The notes under the pieces: generated by a model
Told to the model about the DNA's origin: nothing
The model's database searches: none
The model's input: only the letters and a program-made list of their open reading frames with translations
NCBI GenBank assembly: GCA_903772945.1
Contig: CAICTM010000041.1
Span: 62,001-126,000 of the forward strand
DNA length: 64,000 nucleotides
Source: Seminavis robusta
Lineage: Eukaryota; Bacillariophyta; Bacillariophyceae; Naviculales; Naviculaceae
Reading direction: 5' to 3'
In this document: one piece after another, positions 33,282-43,650 of the stretch
How the letters are laid out: every line of letters begins with the position of its first letter
Numbering within the stretch: position 1 is the stretch's first letter
Position numbers and translations under genes: made by a program

Positions 33282-34456
33282 CTAGTGATAAGACTTGGCA
33301 GTGCGCGCTTTCTTGGTTGCCCTTTCCACGATTCTTTCCTCAGTTGTCTTGAAACCAGTAGCCTTCACCGCATTATCGAAATTTGGGTACAACAGCCAAA
33401 TAGATTTGACAACACATCGAGGCAATGGCGTGGCAACTTCAAACTGATAAACATTCACCGCATACCAGAAGTAGGAACACCATCGCTTGTGAGACTGGGT
33501 CAGGCCCTTGAATGTCTCGCTGTAGATCCGGCCATTGGTTTTCTTCACGATGTACTTCTGCAAGGAATGGTAAAGATCATTCTTGTCCACCAAATTGAGT
33601 GGAGCTTGGACTTTGGCACACAGCATCAGGCCATGTTCTTCCACACAATCACACCGACGGGGCTTGTCATCCACTTCATCCTCTGGGTCATAATCTTCTG
33701 GTATCTCGTCGATCCCAAGGTACGTTTCCATCATGGAATTGCTGACATTATTCCTCACAGTCTCGATCAAAACAAAAGAAGCATTGTGAAACTCATCCTT
33801 GTTTGCCCTTGCTACCATTTGTCCTGCAGCTTCAGGACGCAGGCACTTGAAGTTTTCATAGTTACTTGGCTTGAATTTGGTCATGAAGACAATTTCCTTC
33901 CTGTGTCGGCACAAGTGCACATCCTCCGTTCGAAGCGTGTCCAAACAGTTGGTCCAGCGTGCGGATTATTCAACACGTGGGGAGGATGCTGCCAACTCAT
34001 GTCAAAGATAATAAGAGCACAGCGCATTCTTTTGGGAAACTGCTGATACCAAATCGCATCAGACTTGCTGATGGTCAACATGCTTCCGCGGCTGATGTCT
34101 TCATTGTCAACGGTCAACTGGTGGCTCAAGGCTGAGTTGCAGAATGCATAGATGAGGCTGTTGCTACCATCAGCAAGCACAAAGCAAACAAGGTCAGTCG
34201 GCAAATCTCCAAAGGTACGTTGATGCTTGAAGCTATCAACAACAAGCAATTGTTCTGCAAAATAGATAGTGGAATCCTCATTATCTCTCTTTTCATTACT
34301 CTCCGCGTCGTGCAGGTTCATCTCACGCGACATCTCATACCCACTCTCAGTCTTCCTCCAGGCAGGAGTAGTCTGGTGGCTGAAGGCCAAGCTGGACACA
34401 TAATCGGGAGACGCCGCTCCTGTATGCTCAACTACTACCATTGAGGTGACTGTCAT
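33282..34456 (-). pseudogene. Accessory ORF of the Mutator-like element, one frameshift
   Basis: Two overlapping frames (34456-33881 and 33944-33282) together encode about 390 residues. They meet near 33945, where the first ends and the second takes over with DTLRTEDVHLCRHRKEIVF. Notable parts: QLLVVDSFKHQRTFGDLPTD, RCDCVEEHGLMLCAKV with clustered Cys/His, and a basic C-terminus (ATKKARTAKSYH). The start is an ATG. I do not recognise a family. It is tail-to-tail with the transposase, 165 bp apart, and shows similar decay, so it is probably the second gene of the same two-gene transposon. Confidence 0.55.
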
Positions 34457-35610
34457 CCTGATTCTGATTCAATGGCCGTTTTATTATCCAACTTCTATCC
34501 TACGGAGAATTTTGCCGTGAAATAAGTACCAGCTAATGGCTTCTTCACAACATGGGAAATGCAGATTCCTATCCGGCTGGCTCTGCTTGTTGCTGCTTTT
34601 CGCGATGGTTCGGACTCCACAACAACAACAAACTGCCATTTTCGACAACAGACAATGATGTACGTTGTGGTCTCCGTTCAAGGGCTTCCGGTGCACCAAT
34701 GAGGGTATGGACATAGGGAATGGAAGCTATGCTCGTGCTCTACAGGAGGTCATTGGGTTGGATCGTTACTGATCGGTGTACCGTGTACCGACGCATTGAA
34801 AGGTATGGGTAATGAAAATTTCAAGTTGCCCCAGTGGTTGCTTTGACTGCTGCATCCTGTCAAGGGAGGTGTAAAACCCAGGGTGGACTATGGGTAGCAA
34901 TGTCATAGAGTGTAAACTGGTGATGCTAGAGCATGATCAAGTAGTCGCAGAAGCAATGATTTTCTATTGAGTTTAATGTACTTTTGAAACTGATTTTGAA
35001 AAAAGTGAAGCTCGCCCGGCGATTCTTTCGGTATTGGGACTGAAAGGCAAGCCGTTTCTTTAAGTCACAGATTCTAATCACAGTTCCGCGAAACAAAAAA
35101 TACAGTGAAAAGAAAACTAAGAATTAAAGCAAGTCAATCGCCAAAGCACTGTTTGACCACTGAAACAACTGTAAAGAGATGCTTTCCGTCACAAGCAGTC
35201 CACCATCGAACCAGTAAGCATGCAGAAGACATCAACCTGCAGAGTCCAGTCGCTCGCCGAAGCACGATGCACGATGCAGTCCCGAAAGATCACTTCACAA
35301 ATTCAACCAAAGATCCCATCACAAAAGAACAACCACAAATTCCTCGAAGATCCCATCATTCCGTCGTGAAAGATCACCACTCCCCACGTCCCACATCGTC
35401 CATTCCGTCGGGAAAGAAGCTTTCAGTGAAAAAGACAGTAAAAAGGGAGCCACAGACTCAACAAAAGGCCAAGCAAAATAGCTTGACAAAAACACCACAA
35501 CAATTCCCACTGTTGCATCCCCTGCAACAGTCAATACTTGCACTCAATCTCCACCTTGGAATCCAAAAATGGCAACAGTTAGAAAGGAGACCAAAAGAAA
35601 AGAGGCAACA
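34457..35610. other. Intergenic between two transposable elements
   Basis: No gene supported. A 193-codon frame at 35105 starts with GTG, is rich in Lys/Ser/His and overlaps the 3' end of the next gene antisense; I do not accept it. Confidence 0.4.
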
Positions 35611-38241
35611 TCAGCACAAGAACTCACCTTGCAAGATCTCTTCTCCGTTCGCATCAAATACAACCTCGTCCTCGTCAAACTCCTGATCCTCCAGCTGGTT
35701 GTTCTCGTTCCACAGGAGGCCCAAGGGATTCTCCTCGTCAAGTGCCGCCTGAGCCTCGGCACTCGTCAAATCAATCTCTGGCTGTCCCCTTCCACGCAAA
35801 ACGGACTCCGCATCGTCATGCCACCACACATCCCTCATGCGCTTGATCTGCTTTTCGATATCACGATAACGAGGTCCTCCACGACGATCCACCTTCTTCC
35901 CGTCAGCCGCCAAAGCAGCCCGTGCACTCTGTCCACGCGAACCAGTCCGGTCACCCAATCGATGCACAATTGCTCCCTCGTTTCGATAGATCTCCTTGAG
36001 AGCATGGGCGAACTTGAGGATGTCGGTGCAGATCTGTTTGCTGGTTGGCGCCCCATCAATACAGCGCATGTAAGCCTCTTGCCCCCGCTTCGGCGTGCAG
36101 ATAGTAAACTTGCGAGAATCATCATCGGGCAAATGACTCGTCATGATAATGTGACGGTTGACACAGTCGTTCAAATACTTATTGCAGCTTGTGTCCCATG
36201 GCATCATCTCCGGACTGTTGCCACTAGGAAAAGCGTCACGCCATTCTCCAGTCACAGACATCTCGTAAACAGGAAGCAGCCAGTGATCGTAGTAGCCATG
36301 CTCTTTCATCCAAGCGACACACTCCTTGTTCGTCATCTGGGACAAAGCGTCATGATAAAAGTACCAACGACTGGACGGAAGGTCTGGATAAAACTCTTCA
36401 AAGTGGGCTTGGGTTTGTTCGTAGATGTGCTTGACAAGTTCCGTGACACACACAGTACTTGAGATTCCCTTGGCTTTCTGGATGAAATGCCGCCACTCAT
36501 CACCGTAACGAGCCAGGTACGGATTCTTTTCCTTGCGATAATCGATGTCGTCGGGAATTTCCTCAATGCCCTGTCGACATTCTTCACGCCATCCTTTGAG
36601 TCTCTTGACGCTTGCTCCAACTTTTGCCATCTTCTTGCCGCGATCGTTGACCCCATTTGACATTCGAGTAATGTCACTGTCGGAAGCCTCAGCAAAATCA
36701 CGGACGGTGTGGATCTCAAAGACTTTGATCTTCCCAATGATTGTCTTGGCGCATCCCTTGATCATGCCTTGACAAAGATAGTCGTCCATGTAGAGCTTGT
36801 CATTCTCACGAGCCGATTCGAACCAACCATTTGACTTGGCTGGACGATCACCCAATTTCTTGACACGGGAAATCTCCTCCTTGACAAGCTTGCGGTATTG
36901 CTTCAAGGAGACAAGAAGCTTGGTAGTGTAATCGAAAGGTTCCAAGACGTATCCTTCCTTGCCACCATTGTCGTCGACGACCATTGCCATTCCGAAACTC
37001 CAACGACCCTCCTTCTCAAACTTGACGTTCAGTTTGTGAGCAGGCGATGCTTGATCGTAAGTCCCATTCGGATCCAAGTTGCCATCCGCATCGCGTAGAA
37101 ACTGCAGCTGATAATCACGATCGACTTGTGCGTGGCTGGTTCCGATGATGCATTTCCGATGCATCTCATCCCAAAAAGCGACATGTTGCAGACCAAAACG
37201 ATAAGTAAACAGCGCTTGAGGATCAAAGTAAACCGGCAGAGTCCCATCCTCATCATATAACTTGAGCTCCTCTTCGTCCAAAAGAGTCTCGGGCACCTCC
37301 AGGACGGAAGGTGGAAGCTCGAACAGGTCGTGAAGCTCCGTCTCCTTCTCCGCGCCGAGTCGAAGTAGCAACTGATAAACCCAGGCAAAGCGGCGTCGAG
37401 CCCACGGAGAATTTTTGTCGTGGTTCCCTTGCTTCATCTTGCGAATGGGAACTTTCCGGCTTGGGAGACGCTGGACCAATTCACGGACAGCGGAATCAGA
37501 GTACGGCTCCACACCATCATCAATTCGACATTCATTGAGTGTGTCGGTTGCAATTCGGAGACTGTCTCCTCGTGACTCAATCAAAGTAGCGATAGTCTCA
37601 GCAGCTTTGGAGCCATCAGGAATCTTGACGGGCTTGAACCGTGAATAGAATCGCTGACCAACATACTCAAGGTCGTTCTTGGCACAGTAGTTGATGTCTC
37701 CGAAGATATTCTTGATTGGCTTCCGCGTCTTCATCCCAAGAGCGTCCTTGATTGCCAATCCAGTACTCCCCTTTCCAGTCCAATCCGAAGGGAAGTTGTG
37801 CACCCGGCAATAGAGGTGGTAAGTTGCAATGCGCTCTGAACGGTCATGGTGAAGAAAGGATTGCTGACTCAGGAAAGATTCCATCTCTTCAGGAGTGAGA
37901 CGAAGGTCTGCTACTGCAGCATCATCATCGTCAGAAGGAGGCTCATGCTCATCATCCGAAGGGGGACCCAAGAGTTCATTCAGTCGTTCATCATCCGGTT
38001 GCTCCGTGGTTGGCTTGCGAGCAGCAGAGCGAAGAGAGGCGGCAGGAGGACGAAGCACATCATCAATATCTTCATTGTGGAAATGACCAGTGTTGACATG
38101 AGGAGTGACTGCATGGGGAGTCTGCAAGGCAGCTTGCTGTTGTTGCTGTCGTGCCCACACAGCCCTTTCATCCTTGGACCGGTTCTTCCCTTTCTTCCGA
38201 TGAGTGTGACCGTTCTTCTTGTTCTTGCGCTTGCCCGCCAT
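35611..38241 (-). CDS. Large intact transposase-like protein, probable DDE/Tc1-mariner/IS630-type
   Basis: An intronless frame of 876 residues from ATG 38241 (MAGKRKNKKNGHTHRKKGK); an open extension upstream has only a TTG. The basic N-terminus is followed by a Gln run, acidic linkers and a helix-turn-helix-like part (LTPEEMESFLSQQSFLHH). The core has FWDEMHRKCIIG, then FYHDALSQMTNKECVAWMKE, then GNSPEMMPWDTSCNKYLND. These parallel the three catalytic regions of Tc1/mariner-IS630 enzymes (first Asp, HDN, SPDLNPIE), which is why I suggest that superfamily. The C-terminus is acidic (EDQEFDEDEVVFD). It has no frameshift, unlike the neighbouring elements. Terminal repeats were not found by eye. 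A host function is possible. Confidence 0.6.
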   Translation of the reverse strand: MAGKRKNKKNGHTHRKKGKNRSKDERAVWARQQQQQAALQTPHAVTPHVNTGHFHNEDIDDVLRPPAASLRSAARKPTTEQPDDERLNELLGPPSDDEHEPPSDDDDAAVADLRLTPEEMESFLSQQSFLHHDRSERIATYHLYCRVHNFPSDWTGKGSTGLAIKDALGMKTRKPIKNIFGDINYCAKNDLEYVGQRFYSRFKPVKIPDGSKAAETIATLIESRGDSLRIATDTLNECRIDDGVEPYSDSAVRELVQRLPSRKVPIRKMKQGNHDKNSPWARRRFAWVYQLLLRLGAEKETELHDLFELPPSVLEVPETLLDEEELKLYDEDGTLPVYFDPQALFTYRFGLQHVAFWDEMHRKCIIGTSHAQVDRDYQLQFLRDADGNLDPNGTYDQASPAHKLNVKFEKEGRWSFGMAMVVDDNGGKEGYVLEPFDYTTKLLVSLKQYRKLVKEEISRVKKLGDRPAKSNGWFESARENDKLYMDDYLCQGMIKGCAKTIIGKIKVFEIHTVRDFAEASDSDITRMSNGVNDRGKKMAKVGASVKRLKGWREECRQGIEEIPDDIDYRKEKNPYLARYGDEWRHFIQKAKGISSTVCVTELVKHIYEQTQAHFEEFYPDLPSSRWYFYHDALSQMTNKECVAWMKEHGYYDHWLLPVYEMSVTGEWRDAFPSGNSPEMMPWDTSCNKYLNDCVNRHIIMTSHLPDDDSRKFTICTPKRGQEAYMRCIDGAPTSKQICTDILKFAHALKEIYRNEGAIVHRLGDRTGSRGQSARAALAADGKKVDRRGGPRYRDIEKQIKRMRDVWWHDDAESVLRGRGQPEIDLTSAEAQAALDEENPLGLLWNENNQLEDQEFDEDEVVFDANGEEILQGEFLC

Positions 38242-39002
38242 GGTGGAATCCGACGGAAGCTTGAGGAAGGAATCCGATGAAAGAGTCAGAAAGTAGCGGC
38301 AGTCCAACAAGAAGAATGGAACGGCGAATGGCCATTGCCGAGGATTTCAAGCCGAGGAGTTTGCCTTTCGATGGAAAGATAATGAAGCTGTGGCGTCGCT
38401 TGGACGCACGAAAGGATCTTTGGTAGATGGGTCCCACATCGAACGGCGGATCGTCATGGTCATGGTCACATCGATGGTCAAGACGGATTAAAAGAGTTCC
38501 CCCTGTAAAGTGTCGATTGTCAATATAATGAGATGCCGTCTGAAAAGTGAAGAATGAAGATTGACCGATCCACCGATTGGATCTTCTTCCGTTGGGACGC
38601 CATCAGTTGCTCCTCTCTCACTGAATCTTGCGTCAACCAACATGCTTCCAAATATCGATCCCATCCGACAAAGAGGCAATGCATCATTGTGGAAACTTCA
38701 TTCGGAAGCTGAAATATCGATCGTATCTGTTGTGAGAGGAGTGACGGAACGATTGGAGTCATCAACATGGTCGCTGACACTGATAAACATGGTCTGAAAA
38801 GAGATGCACTTGGTGGGATGCGATTTACTTTGGATGCAACGGCTAAATCCAAAACTCGAAAGACTTTCTGTGACTGGAGAGCCAGCCATCTAGTTTAAAA
38901 CTAAGCCTCACATTTTGAGCTCACATTTTCGAAATATCATGGAAAATGGCCACGTCCTACTTGGGGAGTCCTTGTTCTCAACAGGAACATGGTAAAATGA
39001 CC
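38242..39002. other. Intergenic 5' flank of the transposase-like gene
   Basis: About 760 bp with no supportable gene. Confidence 0.4.
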
Positions 39003-39062
39003 AAACAAATGTTACGCGGCAGAGCCTTACACTATGGAGTATTGCCCCGTAACATTTGTTTT
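39003..39062. repeat. Perfect-stem hairpin at the edge of the Copia fossil
   Basis: AAACAAATGTTACG at the left and its exact complement CGTAACATTTGTTT at the right flank a loop of about 30 bp. Possibly the relic of a small inverted-repeat element. Confidence 0.7.
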
Positions 39063-39079
39063 TGTGTTTTTCCATCATC

Positions 39080-40460
39080 TCGTTGAGCTATTCCACTCCC
39101 CAACTACAATACCAGAGTTTTTCAATGCATCGGTACCCAAGTACAAGACTGCGGGAACACCTGGACTCGGAATAGTGAAGACAGACGAACAGAGCGAATG
39201 GATCGCTGAAGAACAACAGAGCAGATATAGAACAGGAGTAGGTATGCTCATGTACCTTATCAAGCATTCAAGGCCAGAAATCTCAAACGCGGTACGAGAA
39301 CTAGCTAAGGCCTTGGGGTGCGCAACGCCAGCAGCGTACAAGGAAATGCTACGTTGTGTAAAGTTCGTGTTGGACTCAAGGAACCGTGGACTTTTGATGA
39401 GACCAGAGAAGAACGAGCGAAGGACCGTGGAAGTTGGAAGTGTTCTCGGATTCGGATTGGGCCGGAGACAAGAACAACAGAAGATCAGTCACGTCCATGA
39501 TGACTTTTCTCGAAGGTGTACTCATTCACTGGAGGTCCAAGCTACAGAAGGTTGTGGCATTGTCGAGTTCCGAAGCTGAGTTCTACGCGTGTGGCGAAGC
39601 AGTGCGAGAAGTCCCGTTCATCGCGCAGATTCTGAAGTTCCTACAGATCAACGTGGAACTACCTGTGCAAGTGAAGATCAATAACGTGGGTGCTATCTTT
39701 ATGTCAGAGAACAAGACAAGTGCGAGTCGAACAAGGCACATGGATACGAGGTGGCACTACGTGAACCAAATGCAGCAGGACGGCCTAGTGAAGATTGGTT
39801 TTGTTCGCTCGGAAGACAACGTGAGCGACATTGGGACCAAGAATGTGAACGTCGAGACCCTCGACAGACATGCACCAAGATTGACCGGAGACAAGGAGCA
39901 ATTGGTTTGAGTTGGTGCGAAGGTCGCTGCCATCATCGCGAAAACAGGAAGGGTGTTAGAACAAAGGTATTTTCGTATAACGGACAGACGACTAGGGATC
40001 CACAGTCACGGTTCGTGATTGGGGATATGTGACTCAGATTCAGATGGTGATCCGATCATCATCAGATGGCCAAGTGTACGAGGAACAAGGACAATGGTCG
40101 TCTAGATGATGCAACTACAAAGGATAGGAAGTTAGGTCGAAGAGATGAATGTAAGGAGCGATGGGACGGAGCAAATGAATGGACGGATGAAGGTCCATAG
40201 GTTTAGTAAAGTGGGAAAGCCCTCCAGGGCCAACCATGCACTTCAGGAAGATAGATCGATGAGATCTATCTGCAGATGAAACTGCGAGAAACAGAGGATC
40301 CTGGTATATGTATGCATATCGGAGCTCAGTTGTAGAGCTCACAATCTGAACGAGAGAGAAAGAGAAAACGAAACGAATAGCCAGTCTACTAGACAGTAGA
40401 GCTGGAAGGATATTGATTAAATTAGAGAAATTGTGCGTTCAAGTTCACACCTTTTCAACA
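39080..40460 (+). mobile_element. Ty1/copia LTR retrotransposon fossil: end of pol and 3' LTR
   Basis: The 3' part of a Ty1/copia polyprotein is recognisable up to about 39910. It covers the end of reverse transcriptase (a GMLMYLIKHSRPEISNAVRE block) and RNase H (DSDWAGDKNNRRS, SSSEAEFYA, TRHMDTRWHYV). A purine-rich tract and one LTR follow. Everything 5' (gag, integrase, most of reverse transcriptase, the 5' LTR) is absent. The copy is broken, with at least one visible break in what remains. Without a second LTR its age cannot be estimated, but the RNase H motifs are still well preserved. Confidence 0.85.
39954..40460 (+). repeat. Probable 3' LTR of the Copia fossil
   Basis: Begins TGTTAGAAC directly after a polypurine tract (AAAACAGGAAGGG) and can end at TTCAACA, giving short TG...CA inverted ends and about 507 bp. 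The right end is less certain; a TTCACA at 40446 is an alternative. Confidence 0.6.
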
Positions 40461-40772
40461 TGAGAGTGGTTGAGGTGGGTGCCTGCAGGTATGGTATGGT
40501 GCGGTCGAAGGTGGTAAGACAACCTCAGATACTGAGTTTTACTGTCTCAGTTGGTTTGAGGCACGCCGCTGCATTGGCAGCCAGGTATGCATACTAGTAC
40601 AGTACCGTTACGCTCATCAATGTTTACAGTAACCATTGGACGATTTTTGACGTACGACTGTACAGTACATGCAAGCCGGGGACACTTTTTAAAAATTGCA
40701 CGCTGGTACTCTTTGACAGTGAGAAAGGGTCTACAGTGGGTTGATTATCTACATCTATACAGAAGCCACGGA
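40461..40772. other. Spacer between the Copia fossil and the inverted-repeat element
   Basis: No gene seen. Confidence 0.4.
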
Positions 40773-41136
40773 AGGCCTGGACCGTCCGACGGTTTTCACT
40801 TGAAATTCCCCCGACTGATGACGGCTTAAAACATGCCCTTGAACATGCCCTTTAATCTTCAACATGCCCTTGAACATGCCCTTTAACAAATATGCCCTTA
40901 AAAATGCCCTTTATGCCTCAAGCAATTCCAATAAGCCTTTGAAACACCATAGAACAAGCCCTTATCACGAATGAACATGCCTTTAAGTAAACATTCCCTT
41001 GAATAAACATGCCCTTAAATCGGAAACTTGCCCCTAAACATGCCCTTAATAACATGCCCTTAAAACATGCCCTTAATGGGAACCAGTTGTGGCCGTTTTT
41101 TAAAGCCTGAGCGAAAACCGTCGGACGGTCAGGCTT
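40773..41136. mobile_element. Terminal-inverted-repeat element with ACATGCCCTTAA tandem core (family 1)
   Basis: Left end AGGCCTGGACCGTCCGACGG and the complement of the right end AAGCCTGACCGTCCGACGG share a 17-bp perfect ACCGTCCGACGGTTTTC core. Between them about 20 degenerate copies of a 10-13-bp unit (ACATGCCCTTnAA, sometimes ACATTCCCTT) fill roughly 250 bp. There is no coding capacity. The minus-strand frame here is just the translated repeat. A partial relative lies at 48984-49230. Confidence 0.8.
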
Positions 41137-41821
41137 CAGCAAAGAAAAGTCGGAATTAGAGAGTACACGTATGCATACACGTAAGATCGCTTCACCATAG
41201 TCCCCGGAATTCTTCAAGGTTCGGGCAGATCGTCGTGGATCCTGGGGGAGTAAGATCCAGCGAGTTAGAGAACACTCTACGTACCTCCACTGACGTCAGT
41301 CGAAGAGAGGAGAGGAAAGCTGCTCAGCGACCCAGTGGAGCTCTTGGTGCCTTGTGCTAAAAGAAGGCGGCTGAATGCCTGAATGGTCAAAGACTGGCCA
41401 CATAGAACAGAAAGGAAGTAACCTTAGATACCGGTACTGAGCTTTCTCTCAAAATACCGGTACTGAGCTTTCTCTCAAAGCTTGAAACACCCGAAAATCC
41501 CGGTGAAAATAGATGCTGATGATCGCTGATGTTTCGCGCTTTCTCTTGTAGCTCTCTTGTGTAAGCTTACACGTATGCATACATGTACAGTGTACAGTAT
41601 GATACTATAATAGTAAACTTGTTGAACTTGTCTGCATAGCTGGTAACTTAATAACTAGCAGCTAGCAAGCCAGGTATTAAGGATCAGAGATCTCGTTCTT
41701 TCCTAACCTTGTTAAGGACACGCTACCCCATTAAGTAGCGTAGAGCGGACCTCATTCAGGCTCGCTTTTTGTTGTACCGGTAACATGATTCTATCGAATC
41801 TTTCATGATCAGCAACCTGCA
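41137..41821. other. Spacer with 26-bp tandem duplication
   Basis: ATACCGGTACTGAGCTTTCT plus CTCAAA is exactly duplicated at 41428-41453 and 41454-41479. A small hairpin (ACGCTAC...GTAGCGT) lies near 41712-41733. No gene. Confidence 0.6.
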
Positions 41822-42257
41822 GGGTTACTCGGCATTTTGTCTATTTAAGGCTATTGTATCTGATTACAGAGTTGCCTAAATGTTCTATGCTCCTTTGTAA
41901 AAGTGGCTTATGTCTCACAATGTCTACGGATGTCTCACAATGTCTCACAATGTCTCACAATGTCTACCAATGTCTCACAATGTCTCACAATGTCTACTAA
42001 TGTCTACCAATGTCTCACTTTGTCTACACAGTACAGTAAAACAGTACAAAAATGTCTCACTTTGTCTACCAATGTCTCACAATGTCTCACAAAGTCTCAC
42101 TTTGTCTACCAATGTCTATCAATGTATCACTTTGTCTACTAATGTCTCCTAATGTCGCACAATGTCTACTTTGTCTACTTATGTCTACTAACTGTGTGTA
42201 GACATTTACACTTATCGCCAAAACACTTTCCCAAACAGACAAAATGCCGAGTAACCC
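41822..42257. mobile_element. Terminal-inverted-repeat element with TGTCTCACAA tandem core (family 2)
   Basis: GGGTTACTCGGCATTTTGTC(T) at 41822-41842 is repeated as a perfect 21-bp inverted copy at 42237-42257. The core (41905-42190) is an array of about 25 10-bp units, AATGTCTCAC / AATGTCTACC, read through without a gene. Total 436 bp. It ends 80 bp before the sulfotransferase ATG, so it may supply that gene's promoter. Confidence 0.85.
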
Positions 42258-42337
42258 AGGCAAGTTAACGTTGCACTGAAAAAGCTCACTTTTTGTTGGC
42301 TCCTTTGATTTCCTCATAAGCTAAAATAAGAAGTATC

Positions 42338-43396
42338 ATGGGATCCTTATCTTGGAGTGTAACCACAGCGCTTGTGCTGATTTTCCTGGCATTGGTAACT
42401 TTGTATATGGACCTAAACTTGCCCGATCTGGTTTTCAGTGGCAGCATTATTGGTGGCAGTGACCTCAACAATGGTATCATGAATGGTATCAACAATGGTA
42501 TCATCAATGGTACATGTACTGATACAAAAGACACAAAAGATACAAAAGAAGTGGTGCTGTTCAATGCTAGTGGCAATGCCCCAGAACTTGAGAGTTTGTA
42601 TTTTGTGCACTATCAAAAGGTAGGATCGAGTCTTTTGACATTGCTGAGGAATCGGATTCCTTCCTGCACCAGGAAAGATTGGACCTGTTTCGGAACCCGA
42701 GGAGGAGGAGTGGATGCTTGGATGTCCAGAGATGGCCAAGACCACTTTGCCTTTACACCCCAGTCCATGAATGTGTCTCATCTATCCGAGCGAGAACTGG
42801 ATGGCATGGAAACCTGCAATGACCAATTCCTCAACTGCAAAAATGAATCCATCTTTCATTGCAGCTACACCAACTGCAAACACATTCCGAACAAAGTCAC
42901 AATCTTCAGAGACCCACACAAATGGTTCCACTCCTATGTTGATTTTGTATGGCTCTACCATGCTGCAAAAGAGAAACCAGACCAAGCAATGTATGACAGT
43001 ACCACAGCCAGACGTTTGGTTCTACCAAAACAGCAGCAAATCGAATTCACCACAGGAACCAACAATGTTGCAACGGCACTCGACATCCTGCAACACGAGT
43101 ACGTATTCTGGGGGATCACAGATCAGTGGAAGACCACCGTGTGTTTGTTTCATTGTGAACTGGGAGGAGTGCCCGGGGAGAGTGAACTTCGAAACGTACG
43201 AAACAAGGCGAAACTACCCTTCAAGACACAAGATGACATTGATGCAACCATCCCACGACCACACCAGATTGTACCGTCCAACAGCACTCAGTACATCCAG
43301 AAAACCCTAAAAGATGATCTCAACTTGTACCACAATCACCTCATGCCACTCTTCCAAGAAAGGGCCAAACGATGCAACTGCATCAACTACATGTAG
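42338..43396 (+). CDS. Golgi-type carbohydrate sulfotransferase (type II membrane protein)
   Basis: 352 residues in one exon from an ATG. An N-terminal anchor (VTTALVLIFLALVTLYM) is followed by an Asn/Gly-rich stem with a short repeat (NNGIMNGINNGIINGT). The domain then shows the PAPS-binding features of sulfotransferases: YFVHYQKVGSSLL as the 5'-phosphosulfate loop (family HxPKTGxS) and VTIFRDPHKWFHSYVDF as the 3'-phosphate site (family RDPxxRxxS). Several N-glycosylation sites and many Cys fit a lumenal domain. By family it transfers sulfate from PAPS to a sugar on wall or secreted polysaccharides, and diatom glycans are often sulfated. The acceptor is unknown. The last residues (RCNCINYM) add more cysteines. 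Confidence 0.8.
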   Translation: MGSLSWSVTTALVLIFLALVTLYMDLNLPDLVFSGSIIGGSDLNNGIMNGINNGIINGTCTDTKDTKDTKEVVLFNASGNAPELESLYFVHYQKVGSSLLTLLRNRIPSCTRKDWTCFGTRGGGVDAWMSRDGQDHFAFTPQSMNVSHLSERELDGMETCNDQFLNCKNESIFHCSYTNCKHIPNKVTIFRDPHKWFHSYVDFVWLYHAAKEKPDQAMYDSTTARRLVLPKQQQIEFTTGTNNVATALDILQHEYVFWGITDQWKTTVCLFHCELGGVPGESELRNVRNKAKLPFKTQDDIDATIPRPHQIVPSNSTQYIQKTLKDDLNLYHNHLMPLFQERAKRCNCINYM

Positions 43397-43552
43397 ACAC
43401 AATCCATCCACAACCTACACGTAGACTACATCTATACTTCTAAACAAGATACGGTAGCCTACTTCATTTTGTCACTACCCCTAGCTAGTTTTGTTGTTGT
43501 TCAGCTTTAATTAAGACACTGGCTAGCTACAGTAGCTGGCTAGGTAGTAAAC

Positions 43553-43650
43553 GGGGGTTTAGAGTAGGAAATTATCAGGCTTAATTAAGCAAAGAGTGGT
43601 GGGATTCAGAGAGTCCCGTCAAATTGAGCCTGGACTTATGTAAAGGCGAT
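43553..43650 (-). mobile_element. LINE 3' tail, copy D (short, decayed)
   Basis: GGTTTAGAGTAGG-AAATTATC and AGGCTTAA...AAGCAAAGA match the complement of the 3' UTR of the LINE at 22330-22803 and of 48511-48807. Only the last 100 bp survive. Confidence 0.6.

Noticed and set aside
35105-35686. 193-codon plus-strand frame, Lys/His/Ser rich
   Set aside because: Starts with GTG, low complexity, overlaps the end of the transposase-like gene antisense, no domain.
36545-37648. Several plus-strand frames over the transposase-like gene
   Set aside because: Shadows of an 876-codon frame on the other strand.
40918-41217. 99-codon minus-strand frame
   Set aside because: Translation of the ACATGCCCTTAA repeat core of the inverted-repeat element (repeated KGM/RAC), not a gene.
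41903-42152. Overlapping 79- and 80-codon frames (NVSQCLTMSTNV repeats)
   Set aside because: The 10-bp repeat translates in any frame; periodic peptide reflects the array only.
41905-42190. Possible CRISPR-like array
   Set aside because: Units are contiguous 10-bp tandem repeats without unique spacers, and the window is eukaryotic.
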